Below are positions 1 to 6,195 of a stretch of DNA of 13,510 bases, piece by piece; position 1 is the stretch's first letter; every line of letters begins with the position of its first letter. Position numbers and translations under genes: made by a program. The notes under the pieces were generated by a model, which saw only the letters and a program-made list of their open reading frames with translations, ran no database searches and was not told where the DNA came from. The stretch comes from JBKHHU01 sp046539045. Lineage in GTDB: Bacteria; Planctomycetota; Phycisphaerae; SM23-33. Location: assembly GCA_046539045.1 (NCBI GenBank), contig JBKHHU010000089.1, positions 1 through 13,510 of the forward strand, in the 5' to 3' direction.

Positions 1-741
1 GTCAGCGCGAACAGGCGAGAAGAACTGGTCGGTCGCCATCGCGGCCTTAGCGAACGGATTCGCTTCGACATAGATGATATCGTTCGGCTGAAGCAGGATG
101 TTCTTCGAGAGATCTCCATGCCGCACCATGGCCAGATAGTTGACGGTCATGACCTTCGGCTTCACTTCGGTGTCTGCGTCCTCTACCCCTGTGGCCATGT
201 ACAGCTTGGAATTGGTGCGGGGAACATAACCACCCACCTGCCTGCCGACAGGCCGGATCACACGGATACGTTCGGGCCATGCCTCCAGAGTCGGCTGGGC
301 CCTTGCCAGCACTTCGAGGAGGCTGTCGCGACCGGTCCAGGGCACGGGCCCCGCCATCCTGACTTGGCCTATGACATAGAACCTTTGTGAATTGTATCCT
401 ACCACGTTGACTCTGACGGCGGCGTCTTCGTAGAACCTTTCGGCCTGTCTACTGATGGATTCTTCAATCTCCGAGACCGTCTTCCCCGCAACATAGATTG
501 AGCCTACCAACGGTAGATTCAGCTTCCCGTCGGGGCTGACGACCTGCGTGACGCCATTCACCTCAGGCACGGTCAGTGACGTAATCTCAATTGCATCGGG
601 AGGGTACACCTGATATTGAAGGGGGCTTATGGGGCCCTCGGAACCATCAAGAAATGCTTCGACGGAGTCTTCACGATAGCAACCCATGAGTGACAGAACT
701 GCCAGAAGCAACGCGGTCACCATTCTGTTATGGCTCAACAT
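1..741 (-). CDS. Wza-type polysaccharide export lipoprotein (3' part missing)
   Basis: Outer-membrane auxiliary protein forming the channel through which capsule or EPS leaves the cell. My translation from the ATG at 741-739 gives 247 codons without a stop, running off the left edge. Residues 1-21 form a lipoprotein signal: a hydrophobic stretch (ALLLAVLSL) ending in the lipobox LMGC, with Cys21 as the lipidated residue. Residues about 41-115 match the polysaccharide export (Poly_export) domain, with YQVYPPDAIEI followed by SPDGKLNLPLVG. From about 120 (FYVIGQVRMAGPV) a SLBB-type domain follows, the usual order in Wza/GumB/EpsA proteins. A GGAG-type ribosome site (AGGAG, 750-746) sits four bases before the start, which favours it over Met7. 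Half of the 16 visible Arg codons are AGA or AGG, unlike the genes to its right. The family call is firm; the C-terminal part cannot be judged. Confidence 0.9.
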   Translation of the reverse strand, partial: MLSHNRMVTALLLAVLSLMGCYREDSVEAFLDGSEGPISPLQYQVYPPDAIEITSLTVPEVNGVTQVVSPDGKLNLPLVGSIYVAGKTVSEIEESISRQAERFYEDAAVRVNVVGYNSQRFYVIGQVRMAGPVPWTGRDSLLEVLARAQPTLEAWPERIRVIRPVGRQVGGYVPRTNSKLYMATGVEDADTEVKPKVMTVNYLAMVRHGDLSKNILLQPNDIIYVEANPFAKAAMATDQFFSPVRAD

Positions 742-745
742 ATAT

Positions 746-750
746 CTCCT
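746..750 (-). promoter_or_regulatory. Ribosome binding site of the Wza-like gene
   Basis: AGGAG on the minus strand, four bases before the ATG at 741. It decides the start codon, since the next in-frame ATG (723-721) has no comparable site. Confidence 0.6.
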
Positions 751-800
751 AACCTTTTCTTCCTGTGTATGCTTTCTCACAATATACAGATTGTTCCGAC

Positions 801-951
801 TGGATATTGAGGACGATGGATATATACGCCTTGTCTTGTCAACAATGGATATATGCATGGGGCCGCCAATCCGAAGACTGACGACCCCTGCGGGAGTGGA
901 CTATTGCGGTGTTTTGTGCCGGACTTCTTGCTCCTGTCCCCGAGTGGATAT
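801..951 (-). promoter_or_regulatory. Cluster of ATATCCA motifs upstream of the Wza-like gene
   Basis: The heptamer ATATCCA occurs on the minus strand at 807-801, 823-817, 852-846 and 951-945. A fifth copy in the opposite orientation is at 1027-1033. Two of the copies share a longer core (ATGGATATAT on the plus strand at 816-825 and 845-854), 29 bases apart, or close to three helical turns. Such clustering beside an AT-rich segment could be binding sites for a transcription factor. No known operator is recognised, so the role is inference. Confidence 0.3.
882..900. repeat. Direct repeat, copy 1
   Basis: The plus strand reads CGACCCCTGCGGGAGTGGA. The second copy at 1098-1118 is identical apart from two extra bases (TG) after CCCTGCG. 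The CCC and GGG arms are conserved and only the spacer between them differs. This repeat lies in the gap upstream of the Wza-like gene. Function unknown. Confidence 0.5.
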
Positions 952-1097
952 TTTCGATGCACGCCCATGCCTGCGATTCTCCATGAATTGTCCTGTTTTT
1001 GCGGATTCCTGCCCATGGAAGCCGGCATATCCAATACTCCTCAACCCTCGGACAAGAGGTGCCGATAGTCTCAGGGGCCTGCGTCCTGTCAGTTGGC

Positions 1098-1118
1098 GAC
1101 CCCTGCGTGGGAGTGGAA
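1098..1118. repeat. Direct repeat, copy 2
   Basis: Second copy of the element at 882-900, 216 bases further on, with a two-base insertion between the CCC and GGG arms. It lies just beyond the end of the membrane-protein gene. Confidence 0.5.
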
Positions 1119-1128
1119 GGAAGTGCAT

Positions 1129-1142
1129 GAGGACCGTTCCTC
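1129..1142 (-). terminator. Small hairpin just after the membrane-protein gene
   Basis: On the minus strand GAGGA-ACGG-TCCTC forms a perfect five-pair stem with a four-base loop, beginning two bases after the stop codon. No T-run follows, so it is not a standard intrinsic terminator; it could act as a 3' stability element or be chance. Confidence 0.2.
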
Positions 1143-1143
1143 T

Positions 1144-1752
1144 TCAGGCACCTCCTTTGCCGTACTGAAAACGCGGGCCTCTCTTTTTGCGCCGGTTCCT
1201 CCCGAGCAGGATATGCAGGCAGGCGGCCGATCCGACGAGCAGGATGCCCAACAACTCTGCCCACACATGGGTCTTTACATCCCAGATGCGGGCGCCAAGG
1301 ATGCGGTCCACGTGATGGAACGACGTCGCTCGCACCAGGATGTACAGCACCTGCATCACCACGCCGGCCAGCGCCAACCAGCAGGGCCAGCGGCTGCGGC
1401 GGATCCGCCACGTCAACCATCCGATCACCAAAACCGAGCATCCCGCCAGGCCCCATATGAAGCGTCGCTGGAACTCGCGCCGCTCCTTGTACCAGCCCTG
1501 TTCGCGGGCCATCTGCCGACCCCAATCAGCCAGGGCCGTCTGTAAGTCAAGCTGCTTGTTCAGCCCAAGAGCCAGCATCAGCAGCCCCACGCAACACCAG
1601 AAGACGGTGGCACTGCTCCGGCTGCCCTGTCGTCCCGGAGGTGATCGTCGCATCGCCTGCAACGACAGGACGGCGGCCGTCAGATACGCCAGCGTGATCG
1701 CCCAGTCGGCCAGCTCAGGGTCGTTAAATCCCGGCCGCCAAGTTGCTATCAC
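1144..1752 (-). CDS. Conserved multi-pass membrane protein of unknown function
   Basis: Predicted inner-membrane protein of 202 residues if started at the GTG at 1752-1750. The frame stays open upstream into the end of rfbA, but starting there would overlap that gene by 77 bases. An AGGAAAGGA stretch lies 13 bases before the GTG, a rather long spacing, so the start is uncertain. Hydrophobic segments lie at about residues 14-33, 49-64, 99-116, 123-142 and 164-184, giving about five membrane helices and a basic tail (GRNRRKKRG). Between helices 2 and 3 is the polar motif LNKQLDLQTALADWGRQMA followed by GWYKERREFQ, and later RATSFHHVD. This pattern looks conserved and I recall similar unannotated proteins in other bacteria, but I cannot assign an activity. 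It follows rfbA by 40 bases and is probably the last gene of the rhamnose operon. Confidence 0.75.
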   Translation of the reverse strand: MIATWRPGFNDPELADWAITLAYLTAAVLSLQAMRRSPPGRQGSRSSATVFWCCVGLLMLALGLNKQLDLQTALADWGRQMAREQGWYKERREFQRRFIWGLAGCSVLVIGWLTWRIRRSRWPCWLALAGVVMQVLYILVRATSFHHVDRILGARIWDVKTHVWAELLGILLVGSAACLHILLGRNRRKKRGPRFQYGKGGA

Positions 1753-1792
1753 AGTGCCAGCCCGGTCCTTTCCTGGACTCTCAACCCATGGG

Positions 1793-2572
1793 TCATCCTT
1801 GCGCCCCTGCCGTCTCAAAGAGCGTGCCCTGTCGCACGCGCGGCGCCTGACCATTGGCACCGGATTCACTCACCAGCCTCCAGGCCCGGTCGAGGCTTTC
1901 AAACGTTCCGGCGTCGGTCCACCACCCATCCAGAAGCGACCATGTCAACTCGCCTCCTTTCAGATACGCGTTGTTCACGTCGGTGATCTCGAGCTCTCCC
2001 CGGTTGGAGGGTTTGAGTTCGCGACAGATGCCGAATACCGCCTGATCGTAGAAGTAAATGCCGGTCACTGCCAGATTGCCGATCGGTTCGGTGGGTTTTT
2101 CGACGATCTCGGCGATCTCTCCACCTGCCATCCGGGCCACGCCGAACCGTTCGGGATCCGGCACCTCTTTCAGCAGGAGCCGCGCACCCGACGGCTGGCT
2201 GAAAAACGCACCCGCCGCCTCACGAATGGTCTTTTCAATGATGTTGTCGCCAAGGATGACGCATATCTTCTCGCCGTCGGCAAAGTCCTCGGCCAGTTTG
2301 AGCGCATCGGCGATGCCGCCCTCGCCTTCCTGGTAGGCGTACTCCAGGTGCTTGAGTCCCAGGTGTTTGCCGTTTCGCAGCAGTTTCAGGAAGTCGCCCG
2401 CCGAGTCACCACCGGTGACGATCAAGACCTCATCAATACCTGAATTCCGCAGGCACTCGATAGGGTAATAGATCATCGGCTTGTCGTAGATCGGAAGCAG
2501 ATGCTTGTTGGTTACTTCGGTCAGGGGCCGCAGGCGCGAACCCAGACCACCGGCCAGAACAATGCCCTTCAT
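1793..2572 (-). CDS. rfbA: Glucose-1-phosphate thymidylyltransferase (RmlA/RfbA)
   Basis: Cytoplasmic enzyme joining glucose-1-phosphate and dTTP to give dTDP-glucose, the first step of dTDP-L-rhamnose synthesis. The 259-residue product begins MKGIVLAGGLGSRLRPLT, the nucleotidyltransferase signature loop. It continues with KHLLPIYDKPMIYYPIE (residues 23-39), a strong match to RmlA, and LGDNIIEKTI further on. The ATG at 2572 is preceded by AGGAGG with seven bases of spacing; an upstream in-frame ATG at 2611 would add 13 residues that do not belong to the family. The protein is roughly 30 residues shorter at its C-terminus than the typical RmlA of about 290, so the C-terminal helices linked to allosteric control may be reduced. 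It is fourth in the order rfbB-C-D-A, 66 bases after rfbD. A general sugar nucleotidyltransferase is possible, but the neighbours support the rhamnose pathway. Confidence 0.9.
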   Translation of the reverse strand: MKGIVLAGGLGSRLRPLTEVTNKHLLPIYDKPMIYYPIECLRNSGIDEVLIVTGGDSAGDFLKLLRNGKHLGLKHLEYAYQEGEGGIADALKLAEDFADGEKICVILGDNIIEKTIREAAGAFFSQPSGARLLLKEVPDPERFGVARMAGGEIAEIVEKPTEPIGNLAVTGIYFYDQAVFGICRELKPSNRGELEITDVNNAYLKGGELTWSLLDGWWTDAGTFESLDRAWRLVSESGANGQAPRVRQGTLFETAGAQG

Positions 2573-2638
2573 GGTTCTTCCTCCTCGCTGGTTTCGACAC
2601 GAAACGCGCAACCCGGGGGCCGCAACGGTCCAGATTCT

Positions 2639-3550
2639 CTATGACACTTCTCGTTGGCCGACACGGCCATAGACCTGCTCGATAACAGCGGACAGGTTCT
2701 TCCGCCAGTGGGGCATTGTCCCCAGCAGAGTCTCAACTTCAGACAGATCCAGCACGCTGTAGGACGGACGTGGCGCTGGCCGGGGAAATTCCTCACTGGT
2801 ACACGGCTCGACCGAACAGTCGGCCCCGGTCAACTCGACGATCGCCTCGGCGAACTCGTACCACGTGCATGCATCCCCGTCAGTGATGTGGTACAAGCCC
2901 TCCTCACCCCGGCTGACCAACCGATGACTTGTCGCGGCGAGATGCTCCGCGCTGGTTGGGCGGCCTCGCTGATCGTTCACGACGCGAAGCCGATCCCCCT
3001 TGCGGGCCAGGTTCGCTATCGTAAGTACGAAATTCTTTCCCCACGGAGCGTACAACCAACTGGTCCGGATGATCAGCGACCGGGCGCCGGACGCCGTGAC
3101 GACCCGTTCGCCTTCCAGCTTTGTCCGGCCATACACGCTCAGCGGATCCTTCATGCTGTCTGGAAGTCGCGGCGTGCGGTTTGTCCCGCCGAAGACGTAG
3201 TCGGTGCTGTAGTGCACGAACAGCGTGTCAATCTCACGAGAGATCGCGGCCAGATCGCCCGGGACCCGTGTATTGAGCAACTCTGCGGCAGATTCGTCGG
3301 ACTCGGCGCCGTCCACGTCGGTGTAGGCAACACAGTTGATCACTGCGGCCGGCCGCATGGCGATGATCCGCGCAAGGTCTTGCTTGCGTGTGACGTCCAG
3401 TGTGTCAAGGTCGTGTGCCTCGAAGGCCTCGCCCCGTTGCCGGAGGAGTTCGCACCACGCGCGGCCCAGCATTCCCTGCGAGCCAAGGACCAGGATCGGC
3501 CTGTCCAACGGCATCCCGTGTTTCCATGTTCGGTCGTGCATCTGTTTCAT
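2639..3550 (-). CDS. rfbD: dTDP-4-dehydrorhamnose reductase (RmlD/RfbD)
   Basis: Short-chain dehydrogenase that reduces dTDP-4-dehydro-L-rhamnose to dTDP-L-rhamnose with NAD(P)H, the last step of the pathway. The 303-residue product has the nucleotide-binding GSQGMLG (residues 23-29), the family stretch NCVAYTDVDGAE (72-83), STDYVFGG (115-122) and the catalytic YGRTK (140-144). The ATG at 3550 overlaps the rfbC stop in the sequence ATGA, typical of translational coupling. A GCAGG element lies seven bases upstream. A later ATG at 3514 (MPLDRP) would remove a 12-residue extension that is not typical of the family and is a real alternative start. The length fits the usual 285-300 residues. Confidence 0.93.
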   Translation of the reverse strand: MKQMHDRTWKHGMPLDRPILVLGSQGMLGRAWCELLRQRGEAFEAHDLDTLDVTRKQDLARIIAMRPAAVINCVAYTDVDGAESDESAAELLNTRVPGDLAAISREIDTLFVHYSTDYVFGGTNRTPRLPDSMKDPLSVYGRTKLEGERVVTASGARSLIIRTSWLYAPWGKNFVLTIANLARKGDRLRVVNDQRGRPTSAEHLAATSHRLVSRGEEGLYHITDGDACTWYEFAEAIVELTGADCSVEPCTSEEFPRPAPRPSYSVLDLSEVETLLGTMPHWRKNLSAVIEQVYGRVGQREVS

Positions 3551-4041
3551 TTGTGAACCTGCTCCCACGGAAAATCGATCGCGTCCCAGGCTCGCCGCTC
3601 CTCGTCCGGCTCGGCGGGGTTGTACTGCTTGGTAACGTAGTACAGCAGCCCGGCCCGCTCAGGGCCCACCGTCGCCACGCCGTGCCATAGTGTCGGCGGG
3701 ATCACGATCAGCCCCGGGGCCATCTCGCCCACCACCGCCAGCCACGCCCGGTCATCCTCCTCCCGGTGGATGCCCACCTTCATCATCCCATGGACGCACA
3801 GCCAGAAGTCCGTCTGTCGGTGATGACGGTGCCACGCCTTGATCACGCCAGGGTATTGCACCGAGTAGTTGATCTGGCCCGACGAGGTGAGAACGTCCTG
3901 CAACTGGTTCATCATCGACCAGCCACGATCGTCGGCGAACACCCGCACCGGATGCAGCACCGGCTCGACACGCTCGACCGCCAACTCGTAGGCAGCGGCG
4001 ACGCTCTCTTCACATACGGCCGGTCTGGAAATTGTGGTCAT
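3547..4041 (-). CDS. rfbC: RmlC-like cupin, probable dTDP-4-dehydrorhamnose 3,5-epimerase
   Basis: Probable epimerase converting dTDP-4-keto-6-deoxyglucose to dTDP-4-keto-L-rhamnose. The 164-residue product is a single cupin barrel. KAWHRHHRQTDFW (residues 68-80) sits where RmlC has its RGxH catalytic-His strand. It is followed by GMMKVGI (85-91), IPPTLWHGV (114-122) and YNPAEPDEERRAWD (140-153), which parallels the YSPxxER...WND end of RmlC. It is shorter than the usual 180 or so residues and the His-rich strand is unusual. It therefore belongs to a divergent branch, and a related sugar-nucleotide isomerase is possible. Position between rfbB and rfbD supports the epimerase role. The ATG at 4041 has GGAGG four bases upstream, inside a hairpin. 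Confidence 0.8.
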   Translation of the reverse strand: MTTISRPAVCEESVAAAYELAVERVEPVLHPVRVFADDRGWSMMNQLQDVLTSSGQINYSVQYPGVIKAWHRHHRQTDFWLCVHGMMKVGIHREEDDRAWLAVVGEMAPGLIVIPPTLWHGVATVGPERAGLLYYVTKQYNPAEPDEERRAWDAIDFPWEQVHK

Positions 4042-4045
4042 GGGT

Positions 4046-4058
4046 CCTCCTTTGGAGG
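4046..4058 (-). promoter_or_regulatory. Hairpin enclosing the rfbC ribosome binding site
   Basis: The 17-base gap between the rfbB stop (TAA, 4061-4059) and the rfbC start holds CCTCC-AAA-GGAGG, a perfect five-pair stem with a three-base loop. The 3' arm is the Shine-Dalgarno sequence of rfbC. If folded, rfbC would be poorly translated until ribosomes finishing rfbB open the stem. This suggests coupling, but it is inferred from sequence alone. Confidence 0.45.
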
Positions 4059-5117
4059 TTACTTGTTCTCGGCGGCCGGAGCGGACAGCGTCTTCCGCCG
4101 ACCGTACTGCTGGTGGTAGTAGTCCCGGTAAGCACCGGACTTTACACGCCGCCACCACGTCTCGTTCTCCACGTACCAACGAACGGTCTGATCGAGTGCT
4201 TCCGGCCATGCCGACCTGCTCGGCGTCCATCCCAACTCGCGGGTGATCTTACTGATGTCCATCGCGTAGCGCAGGTCGTGCCCGGGACGGTCGGTCACCC
4301 GGCGGATGTAGCTCTCGTCTTTGCCCATCGCCTCGATGATCATCCGGGTCAACTCGACGTTTGACCGCTCGTTGTTGCCGCCGATGTTGTACACCTCACC
4401 CGACCGCCCATTCTCCAGTACCGCCAGGACGGCCTCGCAGTGGTCGATCACGTGCACCCAGTCGCGTACGTTCCGTCCGTCACCGTACAGCGGGACCGGT
4501 TCGTCCTCGATCAGGTTCGAGACGAACAGCGGGATGACCTTCTCGGGGAACTGGTACGGCCCGAAATTATTCGAGCAGCGGGTAATCACCGCATCCAGCC
4601 CGAACGTCTCGCGGGCGGCCCGCACCAGCAGGTCACTGGCGGCCTTGCTGGCCGAGTACGGGCTGTTAGGGGCGATGGGGGTCTCCTCGGTGAATCGCGC
4701 GTCCGGGGCGTCCAGGGGCAGCGAGCCGTAAACCTCGTCGGTGCTGACGTGGCAGAACCGCCCCACGCCGGCCTTGCGGGCCGCGTCCAAGAGCGTCTGT
4801 GTGCCCAGCACGTTGCTGCGGACGAACGGGCGCGAGTCGATGATCGAGCGGTCGACGTGACTCTCGGCCGCGAAGTGTACGATGGCGTCGCAGCCGTCGA
4901 CCACACGCTCGAGCAGTTCGGAGTCGCAGATGTCGCCCTGGACGAAGGTGTACCGCGGGTCGGCCTCGACGTCGGTGAGGTTCTCGAGGTTGCCGGGGTA
5001 GCTGAGGCCATCCAGGTTGACCACACGGGTATCGGGGCGCTGCTGAAGGACGAAGCGGATGAAGTTCGAGCCGATGAACCCCGCCCCGCCGGTAACCAGA
5101 ATTCGGTGGTACGTCAT
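4059..5117 (-). CDS. rfbB: dTDP-glucose 4,6-dehydratase (RmlB/RfbB)
   Basis: Extended short-chain dehydrogenase turning dTDP-glucose into dTDP-4-keto-6-deoxyglucose with bound NAD+. The 352-residue product has all key landmarks: GGAGFIGSN (residues 10-18) for NAD+, HFAAESHVDRSI (81-92), STDEVYG with the Thr-Asp-Glu active-site trio (125-131), catalytic YSASK (154-158), NNFGPYQFPEKVIPLF (183-198) and YGDGRNVRDWVHV (211-223). The length equals the family norm. The frame extends 62 codons upstream, but the ATG at 5117 aligns with family starts and has AGGA seven bases before it. It opens the compact rhamnose cassette, 110 bases after the sorted secreted protein gene. Confidence 0.97.
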   Translation of the reverse strand: MTYHRILVTGGAGFIGSNFIRFVLQQRPDTRVVNLDGLSYPGNLENLTDVEADPRYTFVQGDICDSELLERVVDGCDAIVHFAAESHVDRSIIDSRPFVRSNVLGTQTLLDAARKAGVGRFCHVSTDEVYGSLPLDAPDARFTEETPIAPNSPYSASKAASDLLVRAARETFGLDAVITRCSNNFGPYQFPEKVIPLFVSNLIEDEPVPLYGDGRNVRDWVHVIDHCEAVLAVLENGRSGEVYNIGGNNERSNVELTRMIIEAMGKDESYIRRVTDRPGHDLRYAMDISKITRELGWTPSRSAWPEALDQTVRWYVENETWWRRVKSGAYRDYYHQQYGRRKTLSAPAAENK

Positions 5118-5146
5118 GGGGGTTTCCTGTGAGCCCGGATAGACTA

Positions 5147-5181
5147 CCACCCGCAGCCGATAAAGAATCAACTGCGGGTGG
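5147..5181 (-). terminator. Ten-pair perfect hairpin between the sorted-protein gene and rfbB
   Basis: CCACCCGCAG (5147-5156) and CTGCGGGTGG (5172-5181) are perfect inverted arms of ten pairs with a 15-base loop. The element is in the 110-base gap downstream of the secreted protein gene. It has no T-run on either side, so it is not a textbook intrinsic terminator. A 3' end-stabilising stem, an attenuator in the rfbB leader or a protein-binding palindrome are all possible. Confidence 0.45.
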
Positions 5182-5227
5182 CAGATCCGGTTGTGAAATA
5201 CTGAACTGTTGCTTACGACAGGCCTTT

Positions 5228-6007
5228 TCAGGCGTTGCGGTACTTGCGGTTGCTCAGACGTTTCCATCCGATCAGCCCGGACAGCAGACCAATGCAGGGC
5301 CATGCAGCCGCGGGAACAGGAACAGGGATGTTAGGGGTCGAAAAGGTCGTGAACCCCACGATCGCCTGGTTCTGCTGGTCGGGATCTTGAGCGATCAGTG
5401 CATAGACTTCCCAGACCTCACCGGCCTCCGGGTCCCACTCGTCACCGGTCGGCATATCGATGTCGCCGTCGAGCCCGTCAAGAAGGTCTGGGGCATTCCA
5501 CGCATCGCCCCAGTCACTGTCTGGATCGATAGTTTCCCAGATGGCAGCCTGCAAGCTGGCGGCCGCCTTTCCGGTGCTATCACCGGTATAGGTTCCCGCT
5601 TCGACGCCTGCACGCGAACTAAACATGGTGTCCATGTTCTCAAGCCACAGTTCCTTGATGTCAGCGCCCTTCTTGTTCTCGTCATCGTAACCATCATAGT
5701 AGAGGGCACTGAGCACGCGGGAGTCGTTACCGGCCACCGGGAGTACGTCGAATGTGTAGAACCTGCTGCTAGAGGGGTCCTCGATAAGGTTGCCCGGCTC
5801 GATGCAAAACGTCCAAACGTCCTTGCTGTTGTCGGCAGTATCGGGGGTGTTGTCCCACCAGTACATGCCCGCGACCAGACCGTTAGCGTTCTCGGTCTGG
5901 CTGCCGTTGTACCCCGCGTAGCTAAGCTGCGTCGTCTCCGCCCCAGCTACCGAGACGGTGCCGCACACCAGTGCCGCCATGACTCCCAAACATAGTGCTC
6001 TTCGCAT
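5228..6007 (-). CDS. Secreted protein with thioester-type Cys/Gln motifs and VPLPA/PEP-CTERM-like sorting signal
   Basis: Exported protein of 259 residues, probably processed by an exosortase. Residues 1-23 are a signal peptide ending AGA before ETT. The C-terminus has a tripartite sorting signal: VPVPAAAW (229-236), a hydrophobic helix to about 248, then the basic tail KRLSNRKYRNA. This fits the PEP-CTERM/VPLPA class. The mature domain has WTFCIEP (Cys68) and SLQAAIWETI (Gln153, Trp157). These resemble the two signatures of thioester domains (aromatic-Cys and Q-x-x-x-W), in which Cys and Gln side chains form an internal thioester that can bind surfaces covalently. The domain is acidic and rich in Asp, Trp and Tyr. 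The ATG at 6007 has AAGGAG upstream. It lies between the EPS assembly genes and the rhamnose genes, suggesting a matrix or surface role. The sorting signal is well supported; the thioester idea is inference. Confidence 0.85.
   Translation of the reverse strand: MRRALCLGVMAALVCGTVSVAGAETTQLSYAGYNGSQTENANGLVAGMYWWDNTPDTADNSKDVWTFCIEPGNLIEDPSSSRFYTFDVLPVAGNDSRVLSALYYDGYDDENKKGADIKELWLENMDTMFSSRAGVEAGTYTGDSTGKAAASLQAAIWETIDPDSDWGDAWNAPDLLDGLDGDIDMPTGDEWDPEAGEVWEVYALIAQDPDQQNQAIVGFTTFSTPNIPVPVPAAAWPCIGLLSGLIGWKRLSNRKYRNA
5231..5326 (-). other. C-terminal VPLPA/PEP-CTERM-like sorting signal
   Basis: This covers residues 228-259 of the secreted protein: the VPVPA motif, a hydrophobic segment of about 15 residues with one Cys, then a basic tail. 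It predicts recognition by an exosortase, which is not encoded in this window. Confidence 0.8.
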
Positions 6008-6068
6008 GATTCACTCCTTTTCATGAGATCTTCGGACATCGACACGTTGCCGACGTCGTTTTCGTTGA

Positions 6069-6128
6069 TGGGCTGTTACCCGCCCCATGCGGGTGTGGCC
6101 CCCGACTCTGCGTTGCTGCAACAGCCCA
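6069..6128 (-). promoter_or_regulatory. Two-helix structured element in the leader of the sorted-protein gene
   Basis: Arms TGGGCTGTT (6069-6077) and AACAGCCCA (6120-6128) are perfect inverted repeats of nine pairs. Immediately inside one arm lies a second perfect stem, ACCCGC (6078-6083) with GCGGGT (6089-6094), so the two helices could stack end to end. The remaining 25-base strand could form a competing hairpin with the outer arm (GTTG...CAAC). This looks like a folded RNA 62 bases before the start codon. No known riboswitch class is recognised. Confidence 0.4.
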
Positions 6129-6160
6129 ACCCGCCCCGATGAGAACAGTGACGGTTACCC

Positions 6161-6195
6161 CCCTGCCGGCGCGCAGGGACAGCACTTGCTGCTGT
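6161..6195 (-). promoter_or_regulatory. Two adjacent perfect hairpins in the same leader
   Basis: CCCTGC (6161-6166) pairs with GCAGGG (6173-6178) across a six-base loop. Directly next to it, ACAGCA (6179-6184) pairs with TGCTGT (6190-6195) across five bases. With the element at 6069-6128 this makes a run of helices over about 130 bases. Confidence 0.35.

Larger units (their letters stand above)
742..1143 (-). other. 402-base intergenic region, probable promoter/leader of the Wza-like gene
   Basis: No convincing gene is seen on either strand; the short frames here show no recognisable protein features. The region is richer in A+T near the Wza-like gene than the coding DNA to its right. It holds repeated ATATCCA motifs, a spaced direct repeat and a small hairpin just after the upstream gene. 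A perfect TTGACA lies at 842-837 on the minus strand. The AT-rich TATATAT that follows is too close (10-12 bases) for a standard sigma-70 spacing, so no promoter is called. The length and base composition suggest that the Wza-like gene has its own transcription start. Confidence 0.5.

Noticed and set aside
837..842. A perfect TTGACA -35 box on the minus strand
   Set aside because: The AT-rich boxes downstream are spaced 10-12 bases away and no good -10 lies at 16-18, so no promoter is called.
686..1168. A 160-codon plus-strand frame over the start of the Wza-like gene and the gap
   Set aside because: The early hydrophobic stretch is tempting, but the rest is Cys/Arg/Pro-rich without pattern and it runs antisense to the Wza-like signal peptide.
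839..1525. A 228-codon minus-strand frame overlapping the membrane protein and the following gap
   Set aside because: It is rich in Arg, Pro and Gly, has no domain or membrane pattern, and conflicts with the well-formed membrane protein frame.
1340..2443. A 367-codon open frame on the plus strand
   Set aside because: It spans two minus-strand genes (rfbA and the membrane protein) in antisense and has no recognisable domain.
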